NCBI GenBank assembly: GCA_014529385.2
Contig: CM043943.1
Span: 157,663,247-157,727,246 of the forward strand
DNA from: Adiantum capillus-veneris
Taxonomy: Eukaryota; Streptophyta; Polypodiopsida; Polypodiales; Pteridaceae
DNA: 64,000 nucleotides
Direction: 5' to 3'
Shown here: one piece after another, positions 34,176 through 46,489 of the stretch
Numbering within the stretch: position 1 is the first letter of the stretch
Layout of the letters: every line of letters starts with the position of its first letter
Notes under the pieces: generated by a model
Seen by the model: only the letters and a program-made list of their open reading frames with translations
Database searches by the model: none
Told to the model about the DNA's origin: nothing
Translations under genes and position numbers: made by a program

Positions 34176-34689
34176 TTTTAGAATATTTTGGAAGGTCATT
34201 TGGAGGGCCTTTTGAGAAAATACAATTTTTTGCCTTCTCTCTCTAGAAAATTGGTGTGGTAAAAGAAAAGGTGTCCTCATCAACCATTCAAAAAGTGTAC
34301 TTTGAAGTGGATTCTTTTGACAGAATCAAAACGGTCATAATGATTGATGGAATGTCCCTTTTCAGTTATATTGAATGCACCTTGTCATATAGGAGGAAAG
34401 TTCTTCTCCATACGATGTATGCAATAGGGAGTCTAGGGAGTAATGGCGTTATACTCTTTTGTTTCTTGATTTTCTTGATTGTGTATTCATGGCTTATTCA
34501 TCCACCCCCTCAAACCTTCTCATCACTAAATGACATTAATATCATCTACACGTTAATTTAAATCCTGAACATGAGCCTTTATGCAAGCGAAGTAAAACAA
34601 ATACAATAGTAACATTCACGGAGAAAAAAAGACTCAAAGTAGAGCGAGCAAAACACATATATTTATGGAAAAATGGCTCACTCTATCCT
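34176..34689. other. No assigned feature
   Basis: An open plus-strand frame of 101 codons (34256-34561) has no recognisable motif. It adjoins the transposase-like gene on its right. Confidence 0.4.
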
Positions 34690-37090
34690 TTGCATCCTAT
34701 TACCAATGCCTCCCTTGCATTTGCAAATCCCACTACTTTATTGACCTTTGCAGGTTATGAAGAGAATACTTTACTTGGCTACTGCAAAGCTCTAACTGGG
34801 AAATTAGAAATCAGAAAATCATGGTTCACCATCAAGCAAATGAGATTCTATGACTTTCTAATTTGCATTGTGAGGACCAAAAAACCCTTTTGCAATGCAC
34901 ACAAGAAATACAAGTCTTGCAAGAAAAAGTGTAGAACTTACAAAGGAAAGATACAAGCTTAGGTGCTCATGTGCGAAAGAAGAGACTATGGAATCTTGAA
35001 ACCTTAAGGTTGGCTCTGTAGGTCTCAAGAAAAGAATCCAAGCATTGAGGTCAGGATTGTGAACCTTTTAGTTTATTTCACCTATACATAGTTGTTTCTT
35101 ATGTCTGTCATATTTTCTATGTAGACATGCTATCTATCCAAACAAAGAAAACATAGATCCAAAGTCCAATGTAGGAAAGCAGTTGAAGCCTTTGATAACA
35201 AGTGGTCTTGCAAAAGATATAATGCATGACAAAAAGTATAAGGTTTTGCAGCGAGATGCTGTTGACCAATTTATTACAAAGAGTGTTGTGCCTGCCAGTG
35301 AAATACAGTGCACACTTGACTCCCTTGGAATGAGTAAGAGAGGGTACTCAGCTATTCAGTAGTCTATCTCCTCCATTTTTTTGAAGAATGGAATAAAGTC
35401 TAAACTTTGGTACCAACAACAACAAGTGTCTGAAAAGAGAGACTTCAACTCAACCATGCATAGATAGATTTCATTGGATGTCCATTTCATATTGATGGTA
35501 TTTATAGATCTCAAGGAACAATTGTAACCTACGATGAGTACAACAATATCTTCATGGACCTCACTTTGTTGCAAAACTAGACTGGTTGAGTTCTACAATG
35601 TAACATTTGAAGAGACATGTGGCGTTCTGCATTTTTTTTTAAAGCTAGATAAGTGTGAGATTCTCAACGACAAGAAGCTAGAATGAGTCACAATAACATT
35701 GATGAATAGGGATCTTTGAAAATGCCCCACTGATGATCCTTCATACTTTAGTGTTCAATCAGAAACAAACATATGGTGGCTTGGTGCTTTTCAGGTATTC
35801 CATTTCCATCTTCTCTTCACCTTTGTTAGCCCTCTTGAGATTTAATTTTAGATTTAGTTTCACATCTCATGCGGATTTAATCTTGAAGGTAAAGAAAGAA
35901 AACCATGACATTTTATATTGGGTGTTCCATCAAACCCCTAACCCTGATATCATTGATAAACAAATGAATCAAGGAAAGGTGATGGTTGTCAAAGGGAGGG
36001 GAGACTTTCAAGTCCAATGGCATCTTGCAAGTGACCTAAAAACATTGAAGTGTATGTATAATTGTGAAATGGGTGCTATGGTAAAGGCTCCATGCTTGTA
36101 TTGCATGGAGCTTGCAAAGATGATGGATCCAAAATGGTGAAGAAAGGCTCCTACTCTCCACAATGAGGATCTTCATTTCCACCCAGTTCTGGATATTCCA
36201 CTTGTCAATGTCCACATTTGTACAATGCATGCTCTTTTTAGAATTGTGGAGAAGTTAGTGTATCTGTACATTGGGTTTGCTTGGAAAATCAAGAACTCAA
36301 AAGAACAGAAGGTTGTGGTAGAGAAGCTTGAACTGGTTTTGTCAGAGATGGGTCTCCATGGGGGCAATGTGAAAATCCAAAGGGACAAGGAAAGGTCAAC
36401 CAATGATAAATGTAACTTGCAGACCATCTATTTGTGGGGTCAAGGTACGTCATTTTTTATGAAAACCAACATGCGTGAAACATAAGAAGGTAATCAAGCG
36501 TGGAAGGATATATTACTCCACTTATGTCAGCAAAATTAAGTTTCAGCACTGGAAAAATCTCCATATGGTAGTGAAGGACCAGGAACCCACAACTCGCAAA
36601 TGCCAAGGGTGAAGTGTGGCATTCCATCGATGTGCTATTTCAGATGTGTGACAAAGATGCATAGACACAAAATGATCGAAACAAGTTTAAGGAGATCCTT
36701 CAGGTACTAAAGAAAGCATTTAGAACAGCATGGATTGAAACTCAGATTACTCATTACATGGTATTGTTAAAGCATCCTTTTAAATGATAAGGGCTAAAAG
36801 GATGTTTAAAATTCTTGACAATTTGCTTTATTTGCAGCACATCATTTTCAATCACTCACCATATTTTATTGAAAAGTATGGAAACCCAGTCATATGGAAC
36901 ACCCAAGGCTTGGAAAAGTCTTATTACATAGCCAGGAATACATATTTTTGAGACACACACAAAATGGTGCCATCTCGAGATAAGGCAAATAGTTTGAAAG
37001 AGTTGTTTCAGTAATTTTATCTCAGAAAAACCTTCGTTGGGTGTAGCAAAAACATGTATTGAACTATTTGTTAACAGCACAAGCAATTAG
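34690..37090 (+). pseudogene. Degenerate multi-exon gene, transposase-like, family unknown
   Basis: Several protein-like plus-strand blocks follow in order: 34690-34962; 35126-35360 (KPLITSGLAKDIMHD, SEIQCTLDSLGMSKRGYSAI) after an acceptor-like tttttctatgtag; about 35585-35795 (FEETCGVL, KCEILNDKKLE, YFSVQSETN); 35888-36138 (VVKGRGDFQVQWHLASDLKT with a CX11CX2C stretch around APCLYC); and 36170-36480 (HPVLDIPLVNVHICTMHALF, VEKLELVLSEMGL). Stops and frameshifts separate them. Conserved-looking Cys/His clusters, a metal-binding-like CX2C and the repeat-rich context suggest a DNA-transposon transposase, but I cannot name a family. From about 36500 to 37090 only shorter blocks can be read. Confidence 0.4.
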
Positions 37091-37813
37091 GCATTTGCAA
37101 CAAAGGAAAAGGAAACGAGTAGTGGCATTCAACAACTCCAGTGATCGTGAAGGCTAGAGAAAATGGAGAGAGACAATGCAATATGTTAACCATATGCGGA
37201 TCAAGATATTTTGATTTTAGGTCACAACATGTACAAGAGATACCTAATCATATAATAGATATAGTACAAGTCACAAGCTTCTCAACTTGATGACAAATAG
37301 TGGATATCTTTTGGCACATTGCCCTTGTATCGGATCATTAAATGTTTTCCATAATCTAAGAGTTCATTTGGGTTTTGTTTCCCAAAGTGAGTGCCATTGT
37401 TGTGTATGTGTAATAATAAGCTGTACGACCACCAGTGTACCTTGGACAATATCCAAACATTGTGTAGCAAAACCTTTGTTGACGAGGATAACTTTGTCTG
37501 CATATTGGTCCACCTAGGAATTGTGAGAGCATCTTGAGGGAGAATGTTGCAGTACTTCCCTCTTGTGACACCCCATTGTGGAAGAGTAGTATGGCGCCTC
37601 CCACAGTTTGTCAAGGTAGTGTTGCATCCCTTCTATGATACTCTCTTATCCGATGGTGAAGGAAGTCATCCTTTTCAATAATCCATGACTGTACACAAAA
37701 GGATGAGTTAGAGAAAGACAGTGACACCTAGAACTTTTGGGTCGGGGGGGTTGGAGGGGGGGCTACCACGTAGCTCTCATCTTGCATATATAAGTCATCC
37801 TTCCATAGGTCCA
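37091..37813. other. Gap between two convergent gene remnants
   Basis: A minus-strand frame of 110 codons lies at 37282-37614 without a known motif. A G-rich patch is at 37744-37762. Confidence 0.4.
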
Positions 37814-39184
37814 CTAACCTTGTGGACCCTTGTGCGGACGCGTAAACCAATCCTCTACTTCTTGAGTACTGGTTGACGGACTGGGGTTGTTTCTGATAGC
37901 TTGGAAGGTAGCCTCATCTGGGAGTGTCTCTCTATACTTTTTTGCCTTGTCAAAGTAGAGTTTGAGGAACTCCATTGGGTTACTGGAGGCTTCCATTGCC
38001 TCTCGTCACTACTGTCATCAGGTACAAATCCACTCCTCCCCTTTTGAAATTTGGAGATGGTGGCAAGTGCAAAGTCCTCCCTTAAAGAAAATATAATTTG
38101 AATGTCATGGAAGAAAATGTACGATCTCTCACCAAATTTGAACTCTTGCAGTCTATGAAGCATCAATGTTTCTTTCTTCTCATTAAAGCCACACACATCT
38201 AAAGGTAGTTTGATGTCAGATGTTTTAACTGTAAGTATTTTGCTTTGTTGCACCTATTTAGCCTCGGCCTCAAGATTAATATCCTCCTCAATCTCGGGAA
38301 CCTCATTGGACTCCATGTCCTCATCATCTTGTTCATCGGGTGGTAGATCCTCCTCCTCCTTTACCTCTGAAGGATATTTCAAGAGACTAGCAAATAGAGA
38401 ATTTAAGAATAGAAGGAACCCAAAGGAATCTTTGATTAGCTTGCAATCTTGTTCGTGCATAGGACACCATGAGGGTCTATAGATGATAAGCAACTGATGG
38501 TACTTCTTGTATAACCGTCTTGTGGAATCACAATCTTTTAAGTGTACCACCACCATGTCAACAAGAACCACCGTGCCCCTTTGGACCTCAAGCTCAAACC
38601 TGTCTCTTTTAGACTTGAGGAAATCGTTGTGCTGAGCTATAAGGTCATCCAGAATGAATGGGGCATTGAAGATAGAAGAGACCTTGTCAAACATTTCAGT
38701 AGCTCCTACAAATACTACAAAATCAAACAATCTTTCATCCACACATGCAGGATTCTCAACACCATCCACCCCTTCCTCCTTACATTTTGTAGCTGGCTCA
38801 CAGGCAGAAGAAAGATCAATGTCTCTCTTTTTGGTGCTAGTCACTTGAAGCTTCAGACTTACAGGCACTTCTTCCTGTTCTGATGATTTTGAGTGATTGG
38901 GGGTTCCTCTGTCTCCCCCATAACATCATCTCCAAGAAATATATCTTTGGTCTGAGCAAAGTCACATCTCTCTTTAAAGAGCCTCTCAGCAACTGAGGTG
39001 GTCTCCCTTCTGCTTCCTGTTCACCTAAGATAATTTCTGGATAGACCCTTTGCCTCTTCATTCTGTGAGATCTTAATCCTAAGAAAAACATAATACATGC
39101 AATAATAGGTAAGTATTAGGACACACCAGTATTTGACTTTTTTATTAAATATTATGACACATTTCTCATAAATTGCAAGATGTT

Positions 39185-39224
<40 letters not shown>

Positions 39225-40837
39225 CCCCCCCCCCCCCCCAACAAAGGGACAAAGGTAGCAAGATAGTTTCATCTTACAATTGAAATAAAGATATAAACAA
39301 ACTGTGGGAATCATCTCACAATTGAAACAAAAGATTTAAATTGCCAGAAACATTGGAATGGAAGTCATGAATATAGATTTCAAGTAAAGAAGAAGTTATG
39401 CCCAATGGAATTCATTCTAGTTACATTGGCACAATTTGGACTCCGCCAGTTAGTTCTCTACAGACAATCTCTTTTTCCCTTCATTGCATTACTTTGCATC
39501 CACCAATTAAGAAATATAATTGTAAGGGCTCCTTCTCCGCGGTCTCGTCCATGATGTCGTATCGAAGTTCCAAAAGGCTGCATTGCTCTCTTATTGTGAC
39601 CATTGCCACAAGGTTGAGCTCTTTGTCAAATACCTCCACATCTATGATACCATTGTTCTCCAGGCCTACCGAGTCTTGATAAATAGGAATAAACTTAGAG
39701 TAGCCTATAACAATTTGAGAGATCTGGTACTAGAAGGAGATGAGAAGGGATTGTGTGATAATCATGTACTTGGCCACCAAAGTGTCCAGTGCAACCTCGC
39801 AATGTATGCCATCCACCTCTTTAACATACTAGCCTCTATGAAGAAGATTGTCACAGAAGCAAGTGTCTAGAGATTTACATACCAACATTCTCTTTGCAAC
39901 ATGTATGTGGCAGGTGTGAAATAATCCCACAAATAAAATTATAGGAGAAAAATTAGAAAATCTTTACCAATTTAGTGGGTACCAAATTTTGTAGGGACCT
40001 TTGCACATCGCTAAACAGCTTGCTTTTGAGAGCTTCACACACTGTGGTGTTCGAGACTGGCCAGTCAATACAGCTCCTATTGGTAGGGAGGGGGAGTTTA
40101 ACCAGAGTACCTTTTTTATTTTTTTGGTTGAGTTGGTAGAAATTCTCGTAGAAGAAAATTCCATCATCTACAAGACTCTTGCTAGTTCTTCCATCATATT
40201 GTAAAACACCAATGTCAGCGTGGATTACAAAGATGAGACCTATAATACACTCCCATTCCTCATATGATGAAGGATAGACATCTACAATTGCAATAAAAAA
40301 CCTAGTCTAACAACTTAATAGAATTTAGTACTTATGAGAACTTGATCTACCTCTGTTAATATTGTTCTACCTCTTCAAAAAGAAAAAAGAAATTAAGAGA
40401 ACAACAAGTTTTGAAAGAAATAATTTAGATGGAAGGCTATGAACCCACTTACAGGTACATTGAGGATGATAAGCTAATGAGACGTCTCCGCCATTAGCAA
40501 GCATATCGGAGTGATTATAGACATGCTGTACCAAAACCTCCTTAACATTATTCTTGTGCACCTCCACTTTGAAATCTAGCACTCATACTTTCCATGTTGA
40601 ACAAAATAGATTTGCTGTTGAGGATCTTTTCCTCCTTCTTGGTTGCATAAGAACCCAAGAACCTTGGTATATTGTGTGTTTTTGCCATTGAATATCTATA
40701 TTGATGGAGTTTGAGATAGTGATAGAGCTTATGGTGTTACTTGGCCTCCTTGGGAGACTAATGGCAAGGGTGGTTGTGGAGAGAGCACAACAATCCCTAG
40801 AGCTATTAGGGTGGGAAGAAGAATAAGAAGAAACCAT
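37814..40837 (-). pseudogene. Spliced gene of unknown function, with inactivating lesions
   Basis: Exon 1 40453-40837, exon 2 39968-40281 and exon 3 39493-39729 join in frame. Their introns have gtaagt/ttgtag, gtaaag/cttctag and a gtaatg donor, giving AYHPQCT-YVYPSSYEEWE and LVPTKL-YQISQIVIG. Further left, 38254-38920 is one open block (FDFVVFVGATEMFDKVSSIF, an acidic EEEDLPPDEQDDEDMESNE tract), then after an in-frame TAG (38254-38256) DIKLPLDVCGFNEKK and FKFGERSYIFFHDIQ to about 38020. A frameshift then leads into ETLPDEATFQAIRNN (37814-37996). Exon 1 has an in-frame TGA (40583-40585). The joint between exon 3 and the left block is unresolved. I recognise no domain. It could be a host gene family, or a second gene of a transposon shared with the convergent plus-strand remnant. 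Confidence 0.5.
39187..39240. repeat. (CT)n followed by a C run
   Basis: (CT)n at about 39187-39222 and 17 C at 39223-39239, inside the apparent third intron of the minus-strand gene. Confidence 0.85.
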
Positions 40838-41179
40838 GGCTCTTTCTGAGTGGTAGAAGAAAGCATGAACTTGCTTGCAAAGGAGGAAATTCGATTTTGA
40901 ACGCTTGGTTAATGGAGCAAGAGCTTTTGGTGGCGGGAGTACGATACATTATTATAGCTATCTTTCAATACCTTAACTACATTAAGACCCGGGGCCCACA
41001 TATAGATACCGTAAATTGCATAAAAACAAGGTTTTACCTCATGTTTCTTACTTTCTTTTGCATTTTTTGATTTATTTCTTCCTATTTCTACGTTACGTTA
41101 GATTGTTGTTCATGGGATGCGCCTCCTTTTCTCTCTCCTCAATAAGGCCCTCCAAATGACCTCCCAAATTTCCTAATGG

Positions 41180-41640
41180 TTGACGTCGAGAGCACTACTA
41201 AACTAGTCTAAAAAGCAGGGTATCATTCAATAAGACTAACAACAATTCTAGCCTAGTAATAGAGCTGATGCCGATAGCACCACTGAACTAAGTCTAAAAA
41301 GCAAAGCATCAATTGATGAAACTAACGACAACTCTAGCCCAATAGTAGAGCTGATGCCAAAAGCAAAATCGAACTAGCCTAAAAAGCAAGGCATCATTTG
41401 ATGAAACTAACAACACCTCCAGCCCAATAGTCGAGCTGATGTCAAAAGCAACACTAAACTAAGCCTAAAAATCAGGGCATCATTTGATGAAACTAACGAC
41501 ACCTCCAGCCCAATAGTAGAGCTGATGTCGAAAACAACATTGAACTACACCTAAAAACTAGGGCATCATTCAATGAAACTAATGATGCCTCTAGCCCAAT
41601 AGTAGAGCTAATGCCAAAAGCAACACCTAACTAGCCTAAA
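41180..41640 (+). repeat. 86-bp minisatellite
   Basis: Units start at 41261, 41347, 41432, 41518 and 41604 (85-86 bp each), with a more diverged unit before (from about 41182) and degenerate units to about 41930. Each has agagctgatgcc, then 'gaactaa-cctaaaaa-c', 'gcatcatt-gatgaaactaa' and ends 'agcccaatagt'. I see no coding periodicity. Confidence 0.9.
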
Positions 41641-41930
41641 AGCACGTGTATTGCACACAAGACATAGAAAGCAGACTATTAGCTTGCACAACGACACTCC
41701 CAATCCAATAGTAGAAATGATGCCAACAAGAAGACTAATATAACTACCCATAAATCGAATGTAGCCAACCATGTTCAACAACGACACTTCAGGTCCAAAA
41801 TAGAGCCCATGCCAAAGCAAACATAGTAGCAACATTGTAAAACAGTGCCTGTTGGTCTAGCATTTCACAATGATACTTCCAGTCCAATAAAAGGATTGAT
41901 GGTGACGTTAGAAGCAACATCAGCACACTT

Positions 41931-43131
41931 TAAAGTTTAAGAAAAAAACATTTATAAAAACATTATAAGAAAAATGTATACCAACTTAATTACAAAGCAA
42001 ATAAATGGCTTAGGATATTAGGCTAAGGATTATACCATAAATTTTTGTCTTGCTTGTGAGGGCTTGGGAAAGCTTGGCAGATTTCAAAAAATTGGGAAGT
42101 TCTATGAGTAGAGGGCAAGGGAATTGTGAGGGAAACAAGGGACTCCTAGGACCCCTATATATAGTTTCCTAAGGGTTCCCATCGGGCTAGGTGTCGGGCC
42201 AGTTGGAGGTGCAGCCCGTTGGGCTGAGGATGTTCCCCTGTTGGGCCCTATAGACTAAGGTGTTGTACCGGTGAGAAATTCCTGACGCCCCCCCAGGTTC
42301 CCTTCAGGTCACCATGTCATTTTCTGTGAATGTGAAGACTTGTGAATTGAGAACAGTTTGATCACAAAAAAAACTCGTGATTACGTGAATATGAAATCCC
42401 TATGTGCAATTCAATAGATACTTTGTCAAGCACGACTATTTATTTCATGAACCCTTTGCTACTAGTGCCATCTTGAATGTTCTTGTGCACTTAAAAATCT
42501 TGAATAGTGCCAAATGCATACGAGATGTAAGATGAGTGCATCTAGAGACACCTTCTTCGCACTATTGTTGGCCTTACAAAATATGGAATAACCTCTAGTC
42601 AATGCAATCAAACAGATGACATCCCTAGTAGAAATCTCTCATCAACAACCATATATGCTCTCTAAAGTCAATGACTTTTTGCATATAATTTGTGAAAAAA
42701 AAGCAATGGATGACTAGGTAAACACTAGTAGTTCTTGGAATGTGGGGATGCAGAATATGGCAAGCAGCAAAGGGAGTGTCAATAATCTCTTTGTTGTTTA
42801 TAATCAATGTACATTGAGGGTATTCATAAGCTGTATTTTGTTTGACAGCATGCATGGGACAATCTGCTCAACAATGGCGACCAAAGATTCTCTTGATTGT
42901 TTTAAACGGATGCAATAGGAGGGGCTACTAAAACAAGAGGTTGTGCTACATGACAATTCATTGGGATGGAGACATGACAAAGGATTTTCCACATAATGTT
43001 GCATATGCAATGGCTCAACAAGAAGCTTAAAAGGTTCTGATAAGGGACATAATTTTCGGCAAGCATGAGTTACCTACACCCTGTTATAATAGATCTAGAG
43101 CTTGCAACCCACCTCTTTATTGTGATAAAAA
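41931..43131. other. Gene-free stretch with a promoter-like block
   Basis: A strong TATA-like cctatatatag at about 42161-42171 is followed by a GC-richer stretch with repeated 'gggc' words (42180-42300), as in an LTR or element promoter. I find no partner repeat or gene start. Small frames at 42625-43010 have no known motif. Confidence 0.35.
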
Positions 43132-43136
43132 AATGG

Positions 43137-43364
43137 TGTGCACGTCTGTCGCACGTGTCAATGCAAGGGACTTGCCGATACACTATGTGCAAGCCACAAA
43201 AGGCTCCAAGCACACAACTAGACTAATCTAGCAAGCTCAAGAGAGCAAGGGTGTGTCACTCACCGCCCTATGCTTGCCTTCGTGGAGGATTCCTCACCGC
43301 GAAGAAGAAGGAGCCGCCGCTGCGCCGTGCTCAACCGCTTCGCCGCCGTCGTCGCAATGCTCAA

Positions 43365-43431
<67 letters not shown>

Positions 43432-43727
43432 CACACACACACACAAGGAGATGAAGAAGAAGAAGATGGAGATGGAGCAAGAGCACTCTTCAATTGCACA
43501 AATAAAAGAATAAATGTTTTTAGGTTTAGGTGATTTTTATATGAGCTCGCCCCATTCACACTTGGGCGCCCATACTTAGCCAACTAACCCTTGATTGTTC
43601 CTGTTAGAGTGCGCCTCTCATCGGCGATCACTCTTACCCTTTGGATCGACAAGCCCGGTACCTAGCTCTACCAAATAAATAATACTGCATCTATTGTAGG
43701 TGATAGGAATGTGTGTGAGGGTTAACA
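43137..43727 (-). repeat. 3' LTR of the gag-protease element (591 bp)
   Basis: Minus strand TGTTAACCC ... GTGCACA. It contains (CT)n at 43370-43430 followed by (AC)n. It is about 28 bp longer than the 5' LTR, mainly through this repeat. Confidence 0.9.
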
Positions 43728-43742
43728 TGTCTCCCTTCTTGA
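43728..43742 (-). other. Polypurine tract
   Basis: Minus-strand caagaagggagaca directly before the 3' LTR start TGTTAACCC. Confidence 0.65.
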
Positions 43743-44214
43743 TGTAGATTCCGTCCTCGGAAGCTATTGAGTTGAAGCTTGTTCGTCGACGTGGAAGAGC
43801 ATTTGAGATGAATGTCCTTAGCCTTCTTTAGTCACTGCAAAATCAAACAAAAGTGGCGCAATAAGTGCATCCTTATAATCAATTAAAAATCATATGCAGT
43901 TGTACGCAGGCAATTTGATTGGTAAAAATTTCAAACCATTTGTCAGCAATAAACATTAAACTGCAATATAATCAAACGCATTAATATTTGTAAAGATAAA
44001 AAATTAAACAAGTTTGGGGTCTCTAATTTAACGATCCAAAGGCACTAAAGATCGACTATTAATACCATGGGCAAGCTTCTCAATTTTCTTTGGTCAATTA
44101 AGTTGTTTAATTGCGAGAGCCAAGTATTTCATGTCCGAGGGCTGACTAGAGGCTATACCTAGAAGGCCTTGTAGTTAAGCTACGATAAAAGGAATTTCTC
44201 ATGAAATCATCGCT

Positions 44215-44486
44215 TGACTGATTACCTTTCCTTTGACCCCCCAAAGTCTTTTCACAGTGATTCAATTTTGATGTGTGTGCTTATTTTGTATGCCTTGGGT
44301 TTTTTTCTTTTAAAGAAAAAGCGCCCACACTAGGAACCTCTAGGGCTTTTCCTTTGACTGATTACCTTTCCTTTGACCCCCCAAAGTCTTTTCACAGTGA
44401 TTCAATTTTGATGTGCTTATTTTGTATGCCTTGGGTTTTTTTCTTTTAAAGAAAAAGCTCCCACACTAGGAACCTCTAGGGCTCTA
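44215..44486 (-). repeat. Tandem duplication of a 140-bp unit in the element's 3' untranslated part
   Basis: Units 44215-44354 and 44355-44486 both start tgactgattacctttcc and share 'caaagtcttttcacagtg'; the second lacks 4 bp (one 'tgtg'). Their near identity suggests a late duplication. Confidence 0.9.
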
Positions 44487-45646
44487 GTACCATAGTTGAT
44501 ACATGTGAGTGGAGTACCAAATCAAGCTGAGAGTTCTCTTCCAGCTTAAGATTTTACATTGTGGCACTTTGAATTATTATTTTTTCATTTTTAGCATTTT
44601 GATTTTGTAACTTTGGGGGGTCATATAACATTGTTACCCTCCCCATGCTCATCACACTAGTAAACTCGATTTATAATACTTAAGCTAAAGGTCAAAAGGG
44701 ACTAAGCCCACTAGAAAGCCCTAGTACATTTCACACAATGCTGCCTAAATTGGATTAAGAACCTAAGTAACCATTGATTATTAGGAATGCATTCCCCATG
44801 GTATTAAGAGAAGATCTGTAACGCCTAGCTTGGTCAAAGTAGCTTAGTCGGATTGCTTAATTTTTAAACCTAAACAAGTGATTATGACAAAAAATTACAT
44901 TGAATTTAATGTTTGATACTAACCAAATGCGTTGAATATTATGCTACCAATTATAATTAAAGCAGACAAACGTGGATGCAAAAAAGATAAGGGGCAATGC
45001 TAATGGACAAGAAACACATGTTTGTGTTAATAATCGCGCTTGATTTGAAGAGTGAATGAGAGAGATCCCATGAAGGTCCAAATCCTAACAATAGCAACAC
45101 ATTCATGTACACACTAGGATACACAAAGAATACCTATAGGAGGCACATCAGTGGGAAGAAAGAACTTTGCTAATCACTAAACTCTAAAACAGAAACACTC
45201 CTATCGTACTAATCTTACCTACCCTCCATCACTCGATAGATGAGGATCAAAGGTGTTTGATGACATAGGTTTATGTTTCAGTGTACCGGATATGAATGTG
45301 TAGGTCTGGTCAATGTGTTGACTTTTATTGTGCACACTCGTTTGCTAATTGCTCTTGCTCTTGCTCTTTACTATCTTTCTTTTTTGTGAGTATAAGGCTT
45401 TATATATACATTCCCTAAGATTGGTGATTGAGAGGTCAGGGAGGAAGGTTGAGAGGGGAGTGAGTGAATGATGACTGTCAGCAAACACTCCCCCTTTCCT
45501 TGGGTAGATCATACCGTTTGAAATGTGCTCGTCACGCTTTGAAACCAATTGTTCCAGTTGGTAATAGGTGAGGATTTTTGTCAGTATTTTTCTATTACCT
45601 TAGCTGCCCCGTCGAGTTGCAAGGGTGGTGAGGTACTCTCCCAGGA
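44487..45646 (-). other. 3' non-coding part of the gag-protease element
   Basis: This is the place where RT and integrase should be. I find only short frames (for example 45345-45548) and none of the RT or integrase blocks. Confidence 0.5.
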
Positions 45647-46400
45647 TCAAACTTGAAGTGGTTCATCAGGTGATTCTTGAACACTGACAGGTGTGGATTC
45701 CTTTGTAGCTTCATGGAGGTCCACTATTGTAGGTGGAGGTTGTGGAGAAGCTTTTACCTCTATGGATGCATTACATGAGGAGCTAGAAGCTTCACGGGAC
45801 TCCCCCCTTTCTGAGCTAGGTGGAACAAATCGTTCTTTCTTCAGTACCCAAACTAGCTCTGGATCGGATGTGTAGCATTTTGTGGTTTTTTTCTTTCCGT
45901 GATCGTCGATTCGTTTTGGAGCTACGGGTTTGGGCTCACATGGGTCAGGTGACAAGTAAGAACACAATTTACGTTTTGGCACCCAGATTTGATCATTTCC
46001 TTGATAGTAGCCTTGGGCTTCCAATAGTCGTTTAGGAATCCACCGCCACGTTTCCTTACATTTCTTGGAGCGAGTGGGATGTTTCTTACAAGGCTTCTAT
46101 TTTTTAACACTAGCTATGGTCGCTGAAGAAGCTTTCGGGACCCACTTGTATGTTTTCTTTGTTATATTAGGATAAGTCTTGTCAGAAGCTATATGCGTTG
46201 CTTCTAGCATATTTAAGGGTACGGGCATTTCATCCTCCTCAGGTGTTACCCAGGTCGTCCCCCTATTTCCCCAAGTGTCTATGGTTGCTGCTAGGTGGAC
46301 CCAATCCACATTGTCCGACTCAGTCATCCCAGGTAGTACATCCATATAAGGAGAATCTTCCCCAACATCAATGTCCGATTTACATGTGTAACAATACTAC
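45647..46400 (-). pseudogene. Linker region after the protease, with repeated W-[VI]-P-K motifs
   Basis: One minus-strand frame, broken by a single TAG near 46091, contains TYKWVPK, TWRWIPK, QIWVPK and LVWVLKK at intervals of about 20-50 residues. Between them are basic and Cys-containing stretches (KPCKKHPTRSKKCKE, LSPDPCEPKPV). The C-terminal part is Ser/Pro-rich and ends ESPDEPLQV. Some plant gypsy polyproteins carry such Trp-Val-Pro-Lys words between protease and RT; here the frame simply stops and no RT follows. The function is unknown. Confidence 0.55.
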
Positions 46401-46489
46401 AATGGGGCTGAGTGAACTGTGATGTCACATCTATGATCAATCATAAACCTGTTTCCTAGAGGATGCGCTTGACCAGTTACAAGATCCAC

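Noticed and set aside
41180-41930. CRISPR-like array
   Set aside because: The 86-bp units are contiguous, without alternating repeats and unique spacers, and the context is a plant nuclear genome. It is a minisatellite.
43251-43583. Arg/Pro- or Ser/Leu-rich frames in the LTR, and their copies at 50859-51170
   Set aside because: They lie inside the LTRs and run through the CT repeat; the duplication is due to the LTR pair.
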